Assembly: GCA_003663525.1 (NCBI GenBank)
Contig: QMUF01000014.1
Location: forward strand, 1 to 17,493
DNA from: Thermococci archaeon
GTDB lineage: Archaea; Methanobacteriota_B; Thermococci; Thermococcales; Thermococcaceae
Direction of reading: 5' to 3'
Length of the DNA stretch: 17,493 bases
In this document: positions 1 to 6,973 of the stretch, piece after piece
How positions within the stretch are numbered: the stretch's first letter is position 1
Layout: every line of letters starts with the position of its first letter
Position numbers and translations under genes: made by a program
Notes under the pieces: model-generated
What the model was told of the DNA's origin: nothing
The model's database searches: none
What the model saw: the letters and a program-made list of their open reading frames with translations, nothing else

Positions 1-384
1 ATTGTAGACAGCGAAGCCGGGGCGGAGGTATTCGGACGTGGACTGGCGGAGAAGTTTGACCTAATGGTATGCGTAGCAGAGCCAACCTTAAAATCCCTAA
101 TGATAGCAAGAAAACTCATAGAAATGGGAAAACAGCTTAGCATCTCAAACATACTTCTCGTAATAAATAAGGTTCACGACTTTCTAAAAGCCTCCCAACA
201 TTATGCAAAAGTCTTCTCAGATTCAACCCCCTACCACATTGTAAGCTTTGATGAAAGCGTTATCTCTGTCGATAACGAAGGAAAAGGCGTTGATGCAATC
301 CCAAAGGATTCTCCAATATATAAGGACGTTAACTCCCTTGCAAAAAAGATACTGAGCATAAAAAAGCGTTCAAAGGTGGGATGA
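1..384 (+). CDS. cooC: CooC, CO dehydrogenase nickel-insertion ATPase (3' part; 5' end outside window)
   Basis: The frame is open from base 1, so this is the C-terminal 127 residues of a protein of about 250, cut by the window edge. It starts inside the stretch VDSEAGAEVFGRG, the counterpart of the D-x-EAG-x-E-x-x-GRG segment of CooC in the MinD/ParA-like P-loop ATPase family. The segment MVCVAEPTLKSL and the following NKV strand fit the rest of that fold. CooC hydrolyses ATP to help load nickel into the C-cluster of the CO dehydrogenase CooS. The Walker A site and the expected CXC metal-binding motif lie upstream and cannot be checked. The stop codon is directly followed by the ATG of the CooT-like gene, and hydrogenase genes come next, which supports a CO-oxidation role. 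The identification is strong from motif and context together. Confidence 0.85.
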   Translation: MVDSEAGAEVFGRGLAEKFDLMVCVAEPTLKSLMIARKLIEMGKQLSISNILLVINKVHDFLKASQHYAKVFSDSTPYHIVSFDESVISVDNEGKGVDAIPKDSPIYKDVNSLAKKILSIKKRSKVG

Positions 385-606
385 ATGTGCCAGTCTAAGG
401 TCATACTTCTTGAAGATGGGAAAGCTGAGGTAGTTATGACAGACGTAACTTTGCTCGAAATTAAGGATAACAAGATCATCATCAAAAATTTGCTTGGAAA
501 AGAGCTCGCTCTTGAGGGATACCGAATTGAGTATATCGATTTCATTTCTCATAAGGTGTATCTGAAACTCTCAAGCGGGGAGGAAATAAAAGCTGGTGAA
601 CAGTGA
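385..606 (+). CDS. cooT: CooT-like small nickel-binding protein
   Basis: This 73-residue protein begins MCQSKV. In Rhodospirillum rubrum, CooT is a dimeric protein of about 66 residues starting MCMAKV that binds one Ni(II) through Cys2; it is encoded in cooCTJ and assists CO dehydrogenase maturation. Cys2, the short length, the beta-rich pattern of alternating hydrophobic and charged residues, and the position straight after cooC all match that family. Cys2 is the only cysteine in the protein. The ATG follows the cooC stop without a gap, with GGTGGG at 375-380 as ribosome binding site. Homologues in Thermococcales are often listed as hypothetical. Nickel binding here is inferred from the family. 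No CooJ-like His-rich protein is seen in the window. Confidence 0.72.
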   Translation: MCQSKVILLEDGKAEVVMTDVTLLEIKDNKIIIKNLLGKELALEGYRIEYIDFISHKVYLKLSSGEEIKAGEQ

Positions 607-2519
607 TGGAAGCTCAGATATTGTTGCTACCCATTGGTATATTAATTATAGCGGCACTGATAGGGTTGTCAAAGGCAAAAGTAGTTCTCAAGATAGTAAA
701 CATGTTATCAGCAGTGTCATCAGGAGTAATAATATACGATGGAGTCTTAGGACTTAAAACAACCATTGAGCTTAAATACAACTTGTTCAATTCGTCCTCA
801 TTTTTTGCATCTCTTGACTATCTTGTTTTTAGAGTCGATGCACTCTCAGCCTTTTTTCTGTTGATATTAGGAATCCTAAGCCTTTGCGCATCAGTTTATG
901 GTATCAAATATATGGAAAGGTATTTTGAGAGGGAGGATATGCGTGTTTATACTTTCAACTATCCTCTTTTCATACTGACAATGTACCTTGTGGTGATATG
1001 CTGGAATTTGCTGTGGTTTATAATCTTCTGGGAGCTCATGACCCTGTTTTCACAGTTCTTGGTTGCATTTGAACAGAGAAAGGAGAAGGCTGTAAAGGCG
1101 GCATTCAAATACTTCTGCATGACAAAAGCTGGAGCTGAATTTATTGTTTTAGCTCTTATACTGATAATCCTTAAAGCTACGAACTTTAATGCCAACTACT
1201 CCGAAATTGCTAATGTTCTGCCAGCTTATCTCTCAGTTCATTCGGCAACCCTCTATACCTTAACATTCGCATTGCTCATAGGACTTGGAGTTAAAGCGGC
1301 TATGGTGCCACTTCACTCTTGGCTTCCCGATGCTCACCCAGAGGCTCCGAGCAATGTTTCGGCGTTACTAAGTGGGATTATGATTAAACTACCAATATAT
1401 ATGATGTTCCGCTTTTTCCTTGGCTTTTTCCCATTAAAACCAGAAATTGGAATTGTAATAGCCATATTTGGAATTCTGACACTTTTCTTCAGCATGATGT
1501 ATGCTTTGCTCCAAAAAGATTCAAAACGTTTATTGGCTTTTTCAAGTATAGACAACATTGGATACATCCTTTTGCCAATGGGAGCTGGGATCTACTTCCT
1601 TGCGAATGGAAGTCAGCTTTTTGGAGGCATAGCTCTAGCCGCTGCACTCTTCCATACAATGAACCATGCTTTCTTCAAAGGCCTCCTCTTCCTCACGGCC
1701 GGTTCAGTAATGTATGAAACCGGCACGAGAGATTTAAACTATTTGGGTAGCTTAGCAAAGAAGATGCCTCTAACTGCTTTCACTGCTTTGATAGGGTCAC
1801 TTGCAATAGCGGGTATCCCCCCTCTCAATGGATTTGTAAGCAAATGGATGATTTATATTTCAACACTCACTTCTCCAGCAACTTCACTCTTTGGAATAAT
1901 TGCAATTTTCATAAGCGCTGTAACCCTTGGAACTTTTGTAAAGTACTTTACAGCAATCTTTACAAAACCCCCAGTTAAGGAAATCAACGCAAAAGAAGTT
2001 CCACTCTTAATGTCTGTTTCTCAGCTTCTCTTAGCCTTGCTTTGTATAGTATTTGGAATTTATCCTTTCCTCCCATTGAAAATGATATCTCAAGCCTTAG
2101 GTTCAATAGGTGTTCAAATTCATTTAGACTCTCTTGTAGTTTATCCTTCTCTTGTTGTGCCGAAAACTGGCAACTATTCGCCAATAATAATCTTTGCGTT
2201 CCTGCTAGTTTCAACACTAATAGTCTTGCTGCTTATTCCCTCAAGAGGTGAAGTTGTGCCAACTTGGAAGACTGGGAGAAGCGAAGACCTCAACATGAGC
2301 ATGCCCGCTGATGCGTATTACAGGGACTTTAGAGAGGTTTTCAGGGAAGTCTATACTGTAGGTGACGCCAGTAAGAGATTTGTGCAAAAAATTGCGGAGA
2401 TCGGGGGAATGTTTGGAATCAAGTTTGAAGTCTTGTCCTATGACTTGAACTCAATGCTCTCTATTGCAATGGTCCTGATAGTGATTTTAGTGGCAGTTTT
2501 AGGAGGTGTTGAACTATGA
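606..2519 (+). CDS. Group 4 hydrogenase membrane subunit, NuoL/HyfB-like ion-pumping subunit
   Basis: This 637-residue polytopic membrane protein belongs to the NuoL/M/N-MrpA/D family. Key antiporter residues are present: Glu143 in FWELMTLFSQ (TM5 type), Lys220 and His227 in GVKAAMVPLHSWLPDAHP (TM7 and loop), Lys241 (TM8), His334 and Lys338 in NHAFFKGLLF, and Lys393 after IPPLNGFVSK (TM12). The C-terminal part, from about residue 555, is a charged amphipathic stretch followed by a last membrane helix, as in HyfB/HycC. It should form part of the ion channel of a CO-dependent membrane-bound hydrogenase. An ATG at 606 overlaps the CooT-like stop by one base. GGTGA at 595-599 is well spaced for that ATG and too close for the GTG at 603, so I chose 606. 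Confidence 0.88.
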   Translation: MEAQILLLPIGILIIAALIGLSKAKVVLKIVNMLSAVSSGVIIYDGVLGLKTTIELKYNLFNSSSFFASLDYLVFRVDALSAFFLLILGILSLCASVYGIKYMERYFEREDMRVYTFNYPLFILTMYLVVICWNLLWFIIFWELMTLFSQFLVAFEQRKEKAVKAAFKYFCMTKAGAEFIVLALILIILKATNFNANYSEIANVLPAYLSVHSATLYTLTFALLIGLGVKAAMVPLHSWLPDAHPEAPSNVSALLSGIMIKLPIYMMFRFFLGFFPLKPEIGIVIAIFGILTLFFSMMYALLQKDSKRLLAFSSIDNIGYILLPMGAGIYFLANGSQLFGGIALAAALFHTMNHAFFKGLLFLTAGSVMYETGTRDLNYLGSLAKKMPLTAFTALIGSLAIAGIPPLNGFVSKWMIYISTLTSPATSLFGIIAIFISAVTLGTFVKYFTAIFTKPPVKEINAKEVPLLMSVSQLLLALLCIVFGIYPFLPLKMISQALGSIGVQIHLDSLVVYPSLVVPKTGNYSPIIIFAFLLVSTLIVLLLIPSRGEVVPTWKTGRSEDLNMSMPADAYYRDFREVFREVYTVGDASKRFVQKIAEIGGMFGIKFEVLSYDLNSMLSIAMVLIVILVAVLGGVEL

Positions 2520-3397
2520 ACATCATTTTCATAGCAATCAACTTGGCATTCGCCCTAATCATTGCCCCCCTAATAGATGGTTTTGAGAGAAAAATCAGAG
2601 CACGCTTGCAGAACAGACAAGGGCCATCAATACTTCAGACATGGTGGGACTTAATAAAGCTCTTCAAGAGGCCCACAATTGAACCCCAAGATTCCATTAA
2701 ATCACTTTACAAGCTCGCTCCCTATATAACTTTTACATCTGTTCTGACAGCTTATCTAATAATCCCAACACTCTTACCTGCTTCAACAAACTTCATCGGG
2801 GACCTTATACTTGTTGTCTATCTTCTTGGTTTGGCAACTTTGAGCTTTGTCATAGGGGCATTTTCCTCAGGAAATGCATATGCTCAGATAGGTTCAAACA
2901 GAGATGTTTCCCTCTTTATGAGTGAAGAACTGCTTTTGGCTTTTATCATAGGTACGATAGCTGTAATAGGCAAAAGCCTGAGTTTTGATCAGTTGTTTCC
3001 TTTGCCTTTTAGGATTTCCTCACTCCTTGCATTACTCCTGCTTTTCCTTGTGATATATGTTGCAAGCACTAGATTGCCCTTTGACATTGCCGAAGCTGAA
3101 CCTGAAATAATTGAAGGCCCTCTAATCGAATACAGCGGAAAACATCTTGGCTTACTTAAGTATTTCGTCTTCCTGAAGCGCCTTCTCCTTTACAGCTTGA
3201 TTTTAGACTTCATCATTCCAATCCAGAACCCAATAAGACTCACTTGTTATCTCATTGGCATAATAATTCTCTCAATAGTTTATTCAACATTCGAAGCTTA
3301 TTATGGAAGATTCAGGATTGACCAAGCCATTAGGATACTGAAACGGGCCTCCATAGTGGCATTGATTGTGTGGATGATCGCTGTAGTGGGGTGGTGA
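2516..3397 (+). CDS. Group 4 hydrogenase membrane anchor subunit, NuoH/HyfC-like
   Basis: This 293-residue protein has about eight hydrophobic helices. It is the counterpart of NuoH (complex I), HyfC/HycD and MbhM, the subunit that docks the hydrophilic hydrogenase arm to the membrane arm. Signatures seen are ERKIRARLQNRQGP (residues 24-37, the NuoH RK-x-x-AR-x-Q-x-R-x-GP motif), a cytosolic loop WDLIKLFKRP, YKLAPYI, and the acidic loop RLPFDIAEAEPEIIEGPLIE (176-195), which in NuoH lines the quinone or redox-coupling cavity. Its ATG overlaps the previous stop as ATGA, with a strong GGAGGTG site at 2502-2508, so the two membrane subunits are probably translationally coupled. Confidence 0.9.
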   Translation: MNIIFIAINLAFALIIAPLIDGFERKIRARLQNRQGPSILQTWWDLIKLFKRPTIEPQDSIKSLYKLAPYITFTSVLTAYLIIPTLLPASTNFIGDLILVVYLLGLATLSFVIGAFSSGNAYAQIGSNRDVSLFMSEELLLAFIIGTIAVIGKSLSFDQLFPLPFRISSLLALLLLFLVIYVASTRLPFDIAEAEPEIIEGPLIEYSGKHLGLLKYFVFLKRLLLYSLILDFIIPIQNPIRLTCYLIGIIILSIVYSTFEAYYGRFRIDQAIRILKRASIVALIVWMIAVVGW

Positions 3398-3399
3398 AA

Positions 3400-5010
3400 G
3401 TGATCCTTGAAATCTTAAAGAGTAACAATGCTAAAATTCTAAGACACGATGAAAAAGTTACTGTGGCATTGGTACCCAATGATAAGCTCAGAACTACTGC
3501 AGAGCTACTTTTCAAGGCAGGCTGCTATTATGCAACTGGAGCTGGTGTTGATGAACGCTTATTGGGAGTTGGTTTTTCAATGTATCACATCTTCAACTGC
3601 GAGGTTGAAGGAAGATATATAATCATCAAGGCAGTTGCAAGCAACTTAAAGATTCCTTCAATTACTCCCATTATAAGCGGCGCAAATTGGGCCGAAAGAG
3701 AAGTAATGGACATGTTGGGAATTTTCTTTGATGAGCATCCAGAGCCGGTGAGGCTTATTCTACCTGATGATTGGCCTGAGGGTGTTTATCCACTTAGAAA
3801 AGACTTTCGTTACAATGAAAGGCCTCCAAGAGTTGAATTTGAGCAAAAGAGGGAGAAAAAACCTGGAGTCATAGAAGTTCCAGTTGGTCCCTATCATCCA
3901 GCACTTCATGAGCCGGAAATGTTTGAGCTGTATGTTAAAGGTGAGGAGATAGTTGGAGCAGTGTACAGAGGATTTCATATCCACAGAGGAATGGAAAAAT
4001 TAGCGGAGGGGAGAATGACAATAAATCAGATTCCATTCTTGGCTGAGAGGATTTGTGGAATTTGTGGCTATACTCACAACTGTGCATATGTCCAAGCAAT
4101 TGAAGATGCCGCTAAAATTGAAGTTCCAGAGAGAGCTCTCTACATAAGGACTATACTCCTTGAACTCGAAAGAATACACTCACATATGCTCTGGCTTGGC
4201 GTTGCTTTCCATTTACTTGGCTTTGAGTCTGGATTCATGCATACATGGCGGATAAGAGAGACATTCATGGACCTAGCGGAGCTTTTGACAGGAAATAGAA
4301 AAACCTACGGAATGAATCTCATTGGTGGGGTTAGAAGGAATATAGATGAAAACAAAAAGAAAGGACTCTCGGAAATTTTAGATAAGACGAAAAAAGAGAT
4401 AAGAGAGATTTTTGACAATGCCACACAAATGAGAGAGTTAATAAATAGAATGGAGGGAATCGGAGTTCTCTCAAAGAAGAAGGGAAGAGAAATAGGTGTA
4501 GTTGGCCCAACTGCTAGAGGCTCTGACATTGATACTGATGTAAGGAGAGATCATCCATATGCCGCTTATGGAGACTTAGAGTTCAAAGTTCCCATATATA
4601 AGGATGGGGATGTTCTTTCGAGATTTCTGGTTAGATATGAAGAAGTGCTTGAAAGCATCTGGCTCATTGAACAGGCTTTAGACCAACTACCTCCAGGGGA
4701 CATTCTAAACGAGGAGTATGAACTCCCAGAACACACCATTTGTGTGGGAGCAACTGAAGCTCCGAGAGGAGAAGACGTGCACTTTGCTATAATGGGGGAG
4801 GGCAATAAAGTTTACAGATGGCATCCTAGAGCACCGACTTACAATAACTTGCCTGCAGTCCCTATAATGCTCAAGGGAGAGAAACTGGCCGATGCGCCGA
4901 TAATAATAGCCTCAATAGATCCTTGTTTCTCGTGTACAGATCACATTGTTATTGTTGATGGAGAAAAGGTATACAGGTGCTCTCTTGATAATTATCTTGG
5001 GGGGCTCTAA
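3400..5010 (+). CDS. [NiFe] hydrogenase large subunit with fused NuoC-like domain (HycE/HyfG type)
   Basis: This 536-residue fusion starts with a 30-kDa complex I (NuoC) domain at about residues 1-145, seen by WAEREVMDMLGIFF and PLRKDF. The rest is a NuoD/[NiFe] catalytic domain. The nickel ligands are present as RICGICGYTH (Cys219, Cys222) and DPCFSCTDH (Cys509, Cys512). It should carry the NiFe(CN)2CO site that reduces protons to H2 with CO-derived electrons. A 21-residue tail follows His515, the position where HycE-type precursors are cleaved by a maturation protease, so a processed precursor is likely. CooH of R. rubrum is reported to lack such processing. The start is uncertain: an in-frame GTG at 3370 lies inside the upstream gene. 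I prefer the GTG at 3400, just downstream of GGTGGTGA (3390-3397) and the upstream stop. Confidence 0.92.
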   Translation: MILEILKSNNAKILRHDEKVTVALVPNDKLRTTAELLFKAGCYYATGAGVDERLLGVGFSMYHIFNCEVEGRYIIIKAVASNLKIPSITPIISGANWAEREVMDMLGIFFDEHPEPVRLILPDDWPEGVYPLRKDFRYNERPPRVEFEQKREKKPGVIEVPVGPYHPALHEPEMFELYVKGEEIVGAVYRGFHIHRGMEKLAEGRMTINQIPFLAERICGICGYTHNCAYVQAIEDAAKIEVPERALYIRTILLELERIHSHMLWLGVAFHLLGFESGFMHTWRIRETFMDLAELLTGNRKTYGMNLIGGVRRNIDENKKKGLSEILDKTKKEIREIFDNATQMRELINRMEGIGVLSKKKGREIGVVGPTARGSDIDTDVRRDHPYAAYGDLEFKVPIYKDGDVLSRFLVRYEEVLESIWLIEQALDQLPPGDILNEEYELPEHTICVGATEAPRGEDVHFAIMGEGNKVYRWHPRAPTYNNLPAVPIMLKGEKLADAPIIIASIDPCFSCTDHIVIVDGEKVYRCSLDNYLGGL

Positions 5011-5013
5011 ACA

Positions 5014-5529
5014 ATGGGAAGATTTAAGCTTATTACCAAGGCTATAAGCATTGGAAGAGTAACAGAAAAGTATCCTTTTGTCCCACTTGAAGTTCCAGAA
5101 GGATTTAGGGGAAAGCCAGTAATTGACCCAGAAAAATGCATTGGCTGCACAGCTTGTTCAAATGCCTGCCCTCCTCAAGCATTACAGGTTTATGATGACT
5201 TGGAAAGTGGAGTTAGAGTAGTTCACCTCTTTATAGGAAGGTGCATCTTCTGTGCTCGCTGTCAGGATGTATGTCCCACTGAAGCAATAAAGTTGACTAA
5301 AGAGTTTGAGCTTGCAACATTATCTGATGAAGACCTTCACCAAATAGTAGAACTTCAAATGGTTCGCTGTGAAGAATGTGGTAAACCATTTGATACCTTT
5401 AGACATTTACTTTACACAGCAAAGGAGCTTCAGCCTTGGGAAAGAGAGATGATGTTTCTATGCCCAGAATGTAGAGCAAAGAAAGTTTCTGAGAAATTGA
5501 TCTTTGGGAAAGGTGGGGGATATGTTTGA
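5014..5529 (+). CDS. Hydrogenase-associated 2x[4Fe-4S] ferredoxin-like subunit with extra four-Cys site (NuoI/HycF-like)
   Basis: This 171-residue electron-transfer subunit has two classical motifs: C42-x2-C45-x2-C48-x3-C52-P and C77-x2-C80-x2-C83-x3-C87-P, each able to hold a [4Fe-4S] cluster as in NuoI, HycF and MbhN. It probably passes electrons from the CO dehydrogenase ferredoxin CooF (expected upstream) to the small subunit. A second pair of cysteine pairs, CEEC (119-122) and CPEC (150-153), looks like a zinc-ribbon or rubredoxin-like metal site in the C-terminal third. The gene starts three bases after the large-subunit stop, with a G-rich site at 4999-5004, and its end overlaps the next gene by eight bases. 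Confidence 0.9.
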   Translation: MGRFKLITKAISIGRVTEKYPFVPLEVPEGFRGKPVIDPEKCIGCTACSNACPPQALQVYDDLESGVRVVHLFIGRCIFCARCQDVCPTEAIKLTKEFELATLSDEDLHQIVELQMVRCEECGKPFDTFRHLLYTAKELQPWEREMMFLCPECRAKKVSEKLIFGKGGGYV

Positions 5530-6100
5530 GAAGAGTTTGTGGGTTTTTCACTTAAACAGTGGAGGTTGCAACGGCTGTGACATTGAAGTACTTAACATAT
5601 TCACTCCCAGGCAAGATGTTGAAAGGCTTGGAATTAAGCTTGTTGGTTCACCAAGGCATGCTGATGCGATAGCTTTTACAGGCCCAGTCACAAGAGAGTG
5701 CCTGCCAAAGGTCATTGAAGCATTTAAGGCAGTCCCAGAGCCAAAGATAGTCTTAGCTATTGGCTCCTGTGCTTGTGGTGGAGGAATATGGTACGACACC
5801 TATGCGGTAATTGGGGGCGTGAAAGAGCTGTACAAAATCCTCAAGGAAGAGTATGGCATTGAGCCTCCCACAACAATTTACATTCCAGGTTGTCCTCCTA
5901 AACCAGAGGCAATGATCTATGCTGTAGGGATTGCAAGAGGTTTAGTAAAGCAGAAGCAAAAAAAGGAAATTTATATTGAAGAGCTTGACGAGAAGACAAA
6001 GGATATGATTGAAATTCTCTTTGAGGAAGCAAGGGGAACAAGACACTTTTTACCTCAAATAATTGTTAAAACTTCGGAGGAGAGCAAAAATGAATCTTGA
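5522..6100 (+). CDS. [NiFe] hydrogenase small subunit, NuoB/HycG-like
   Basis: This 192-residue protein carries the ligands of the proximal [4Fe-4S] cluster: SGGCNGCDIE (Cys16, Cys19), GSCACGGGIW (Cys83) and IPGCPPKP (Cys124). It pairs with the large subunit and relays electrons to the NiFe site in the cytosol. It belongs to the compact group 4 small subunits: no Tat signal and no room for medial and distal clusters. After residue 150 there is a charged tail, rich in Lys and Glu, of about 40 residues. I chose the ATG at 5522, preceded by GGTGGGG (5512-5518), over an in-frame start at 5504 inside the preceding gene. It overlaps the ferredoxin gene by eight bases. Confidence 0.92.
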   Translation: MFEKSLWVFHLNSGGCNGCDIEVLNIFTPRQDVERLGIKLVGSPRHADAIAFTGPVTRECLPKVIEAFKAVPEPKIVLAIGSCACGGGIWYDTYAVIGGVKELYKILKEEYGIEPPTTIYIPGCPPKPEAMIYAVGIARGLVKQKQKKEIYIEELDEKTKDMIEILFEEARGTRHFLPQIIVKTSEESKNES

Positions 6101-6374
6101 AAATAGTTTTTTTCTTTTGATGAAGTTTGTCATCCCGGTTTATCTGTTGGCGTTCATCATTTATGCGATTAGAGCTTTCAAGGGCCCAACGATAGTGGAT
6201 ATAATCCTAGCAGTTGACTGTATGAGTTTTGATATTGCTGCGTTTATGGCGATTCTCGCAATTTACTTTAAATCGGCGTTTCTTATTAGTGGAGCAATAA
6301 CACTAGCATTGTGGGCATATCTGCTGGACATTTACATCGCGAAGCATCTGGTTGGCAAGGAGGTGGGAGTGTGA
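6090..6374 (+). CDS. mnhF: Na+/H+ antiporter subunit MnhF/MrpF
   Basis: This 94-residue protein has three predicted membrane helices. The signature FKGPTIVDIILAVD (residues 30-43) matches the GPT-x2-D-x4-ALD motif of MrpF and MbhA. It is the first gene of the antiporter module, which in Mrp and Mbh complexes exchanges Na+ and H+. Here it is fused in an operon to the hydrogenase, so it should turn the energy of H2 formation into a Na+ gradient. The ATG at 6090 follows GGAGGAG (6076-6082) and overlaps the small-subunit gene by 11 bases. A longer frame open from 6063 lies inside that gene and begins with an unlikely basic leader. Confidence 0.88.
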   Translation: MNLENSFFLLMKFVIPVYLLAFIIYAIRAFKGPTIVDIILAVDCMSFDIAAFMAILAIYFKSAFLISGAITLALWAYLLDIYIAKHLVGKEVGV

Positions 6375-6721
6375 GCGAGATTTTATTCTACTTGGGAGCA
6401 GTCATGATAACCATTGGTGGAATTTGTGATCTGTTTGGTGCTCTCGGACTATTAAAATTCCCAAACTTTTACATTCGTTTGCACGCTGCCACGGTAGGAA
6501 CTATTGGCGGGGCAGTAGTGCCGTTATTTGGTGTTGGCTTCCTTGCACTCGGAGCAGATTTCTTACCTCACAAGTATGCAATCGCAGGCGCTAGTTTCGT
6601 GACTGGAATAATTGTCTTACTTGCAGCACCAGCGGGTTCTCACGCTTTGGCCTACGCTGCCCACAAAACTAAAATCGTCAAGTGGGAGCCAAAATGCGAC
6701 CACTTGGAGGTGGAAGAATGA
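6371..6721 (+). CDS. mnhG: Na+/H+ antiporter subunit MnhG/MrpG
   Basis: This 116-residue protein has three hydrophobic segments. The segment from GGICDLFGALGLLKFPNFY through IRLHAATVG is the MrpG/MnhG/MbhC signature, in which the F-G-x-x-GLL-x-FP-x-F-Y-x-RLHA pattern is highly conserved. It is a small membrane subunit of the antiporter module, with no catalytic residues of its own assigned. I chose the GTG at 6371, which overlaps the mnhF stop as GTGA and has a strong GGAGGTG site at 6359-6365. The upstream start at 6311 would lie inside mnhF. The C-terminus is hydrophilic and acidic. Confidence 0.88.
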   Translation: MSEILFYLGAVMITIGGICDLFGALGLLKFPNFYIRLHAATVGTIGGAVVPLFGVGFLALGADFLPHKYAIAGASFVTGIIVLLAAPAGSHALAYAAHKTKIVKWEPKCDHLEVEE

Positions 6722-6972
6722 TTGAAATCCACTTGTTAATGCTCCTTATCACAGTAATCATTGGATTAATATTTTCCTATCTTGCCATAATAGAGAAGGA
6801 TTCGCTCAAGGCCATTGGCTTCTCAGCAGTCCATGCTATTGCTTATGCAATAGCCTTCTACATTCTCATGGCACCTGATATAGTCCTAGCTTATGTAGCA
6901 GTGGCTGTTGGTATCTATTCCGCACTGTTGATCTTTGTGGTGAGTAAAACAGAAAGATATGAGGTGGTGTGA
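6718..6972 (+). CDS. MbhD-like / MrpA C-terminal (DUF4040-type) antiporter subunit
   Basis: This 84-residue protein has three hydrophobic helices. It resembles MbhD and the DUF4040 segment found at the C-terminal side of MrpA. The segment LMAPDIVLAYVAVAVG (about residues 47-62) aligns with the APD-x-ALT-type helix of that family. As in Mbh, this piece of MrpA is a free-standing subunit, and the large NuoL-like half of MrpA is absent from the cluster. The conserved acidic or polar residues of the helix (ALTQ-LLVE in MrpA, ALTE in MbhD) seem to be replaced by Tyr, Val and Ala. The ATG overlaps the mnhG stop (ATGA), with GGAGGTGG at 6706-6713. Confidence 0.75.
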   Translation: MIEIHLLMLLITVIIGLIFSYLAIIEKDSLKAIGFSAVHAIAYAIAFYILMAPDIVLAYVAVAVGIYSALLIFVVSKTERYEVV

Positions 6973-6973
6973 G

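Noticed and set aside
1..384. cooC as a pseudogene or truncated gene
   Set aside because: The frame is open from base 1 without a stop and the seen part is well conserved, so it is cut by the window edge rather than broken.
231..552. Minus-strand open frames opposite cooC and cooT
   Set aside because: Overlapping antisense frames with no family features; the + strand genes explain the region.
3370..3399. Ten extra N-terminal codons for the hydrogenase large subunit from the GTG at 3370
   Set aside because: They overlap the NuoH-like gene, lack a ribosome binding site, and do not resemble the start of NuoC-like domains; GTG 3400 is better placed.
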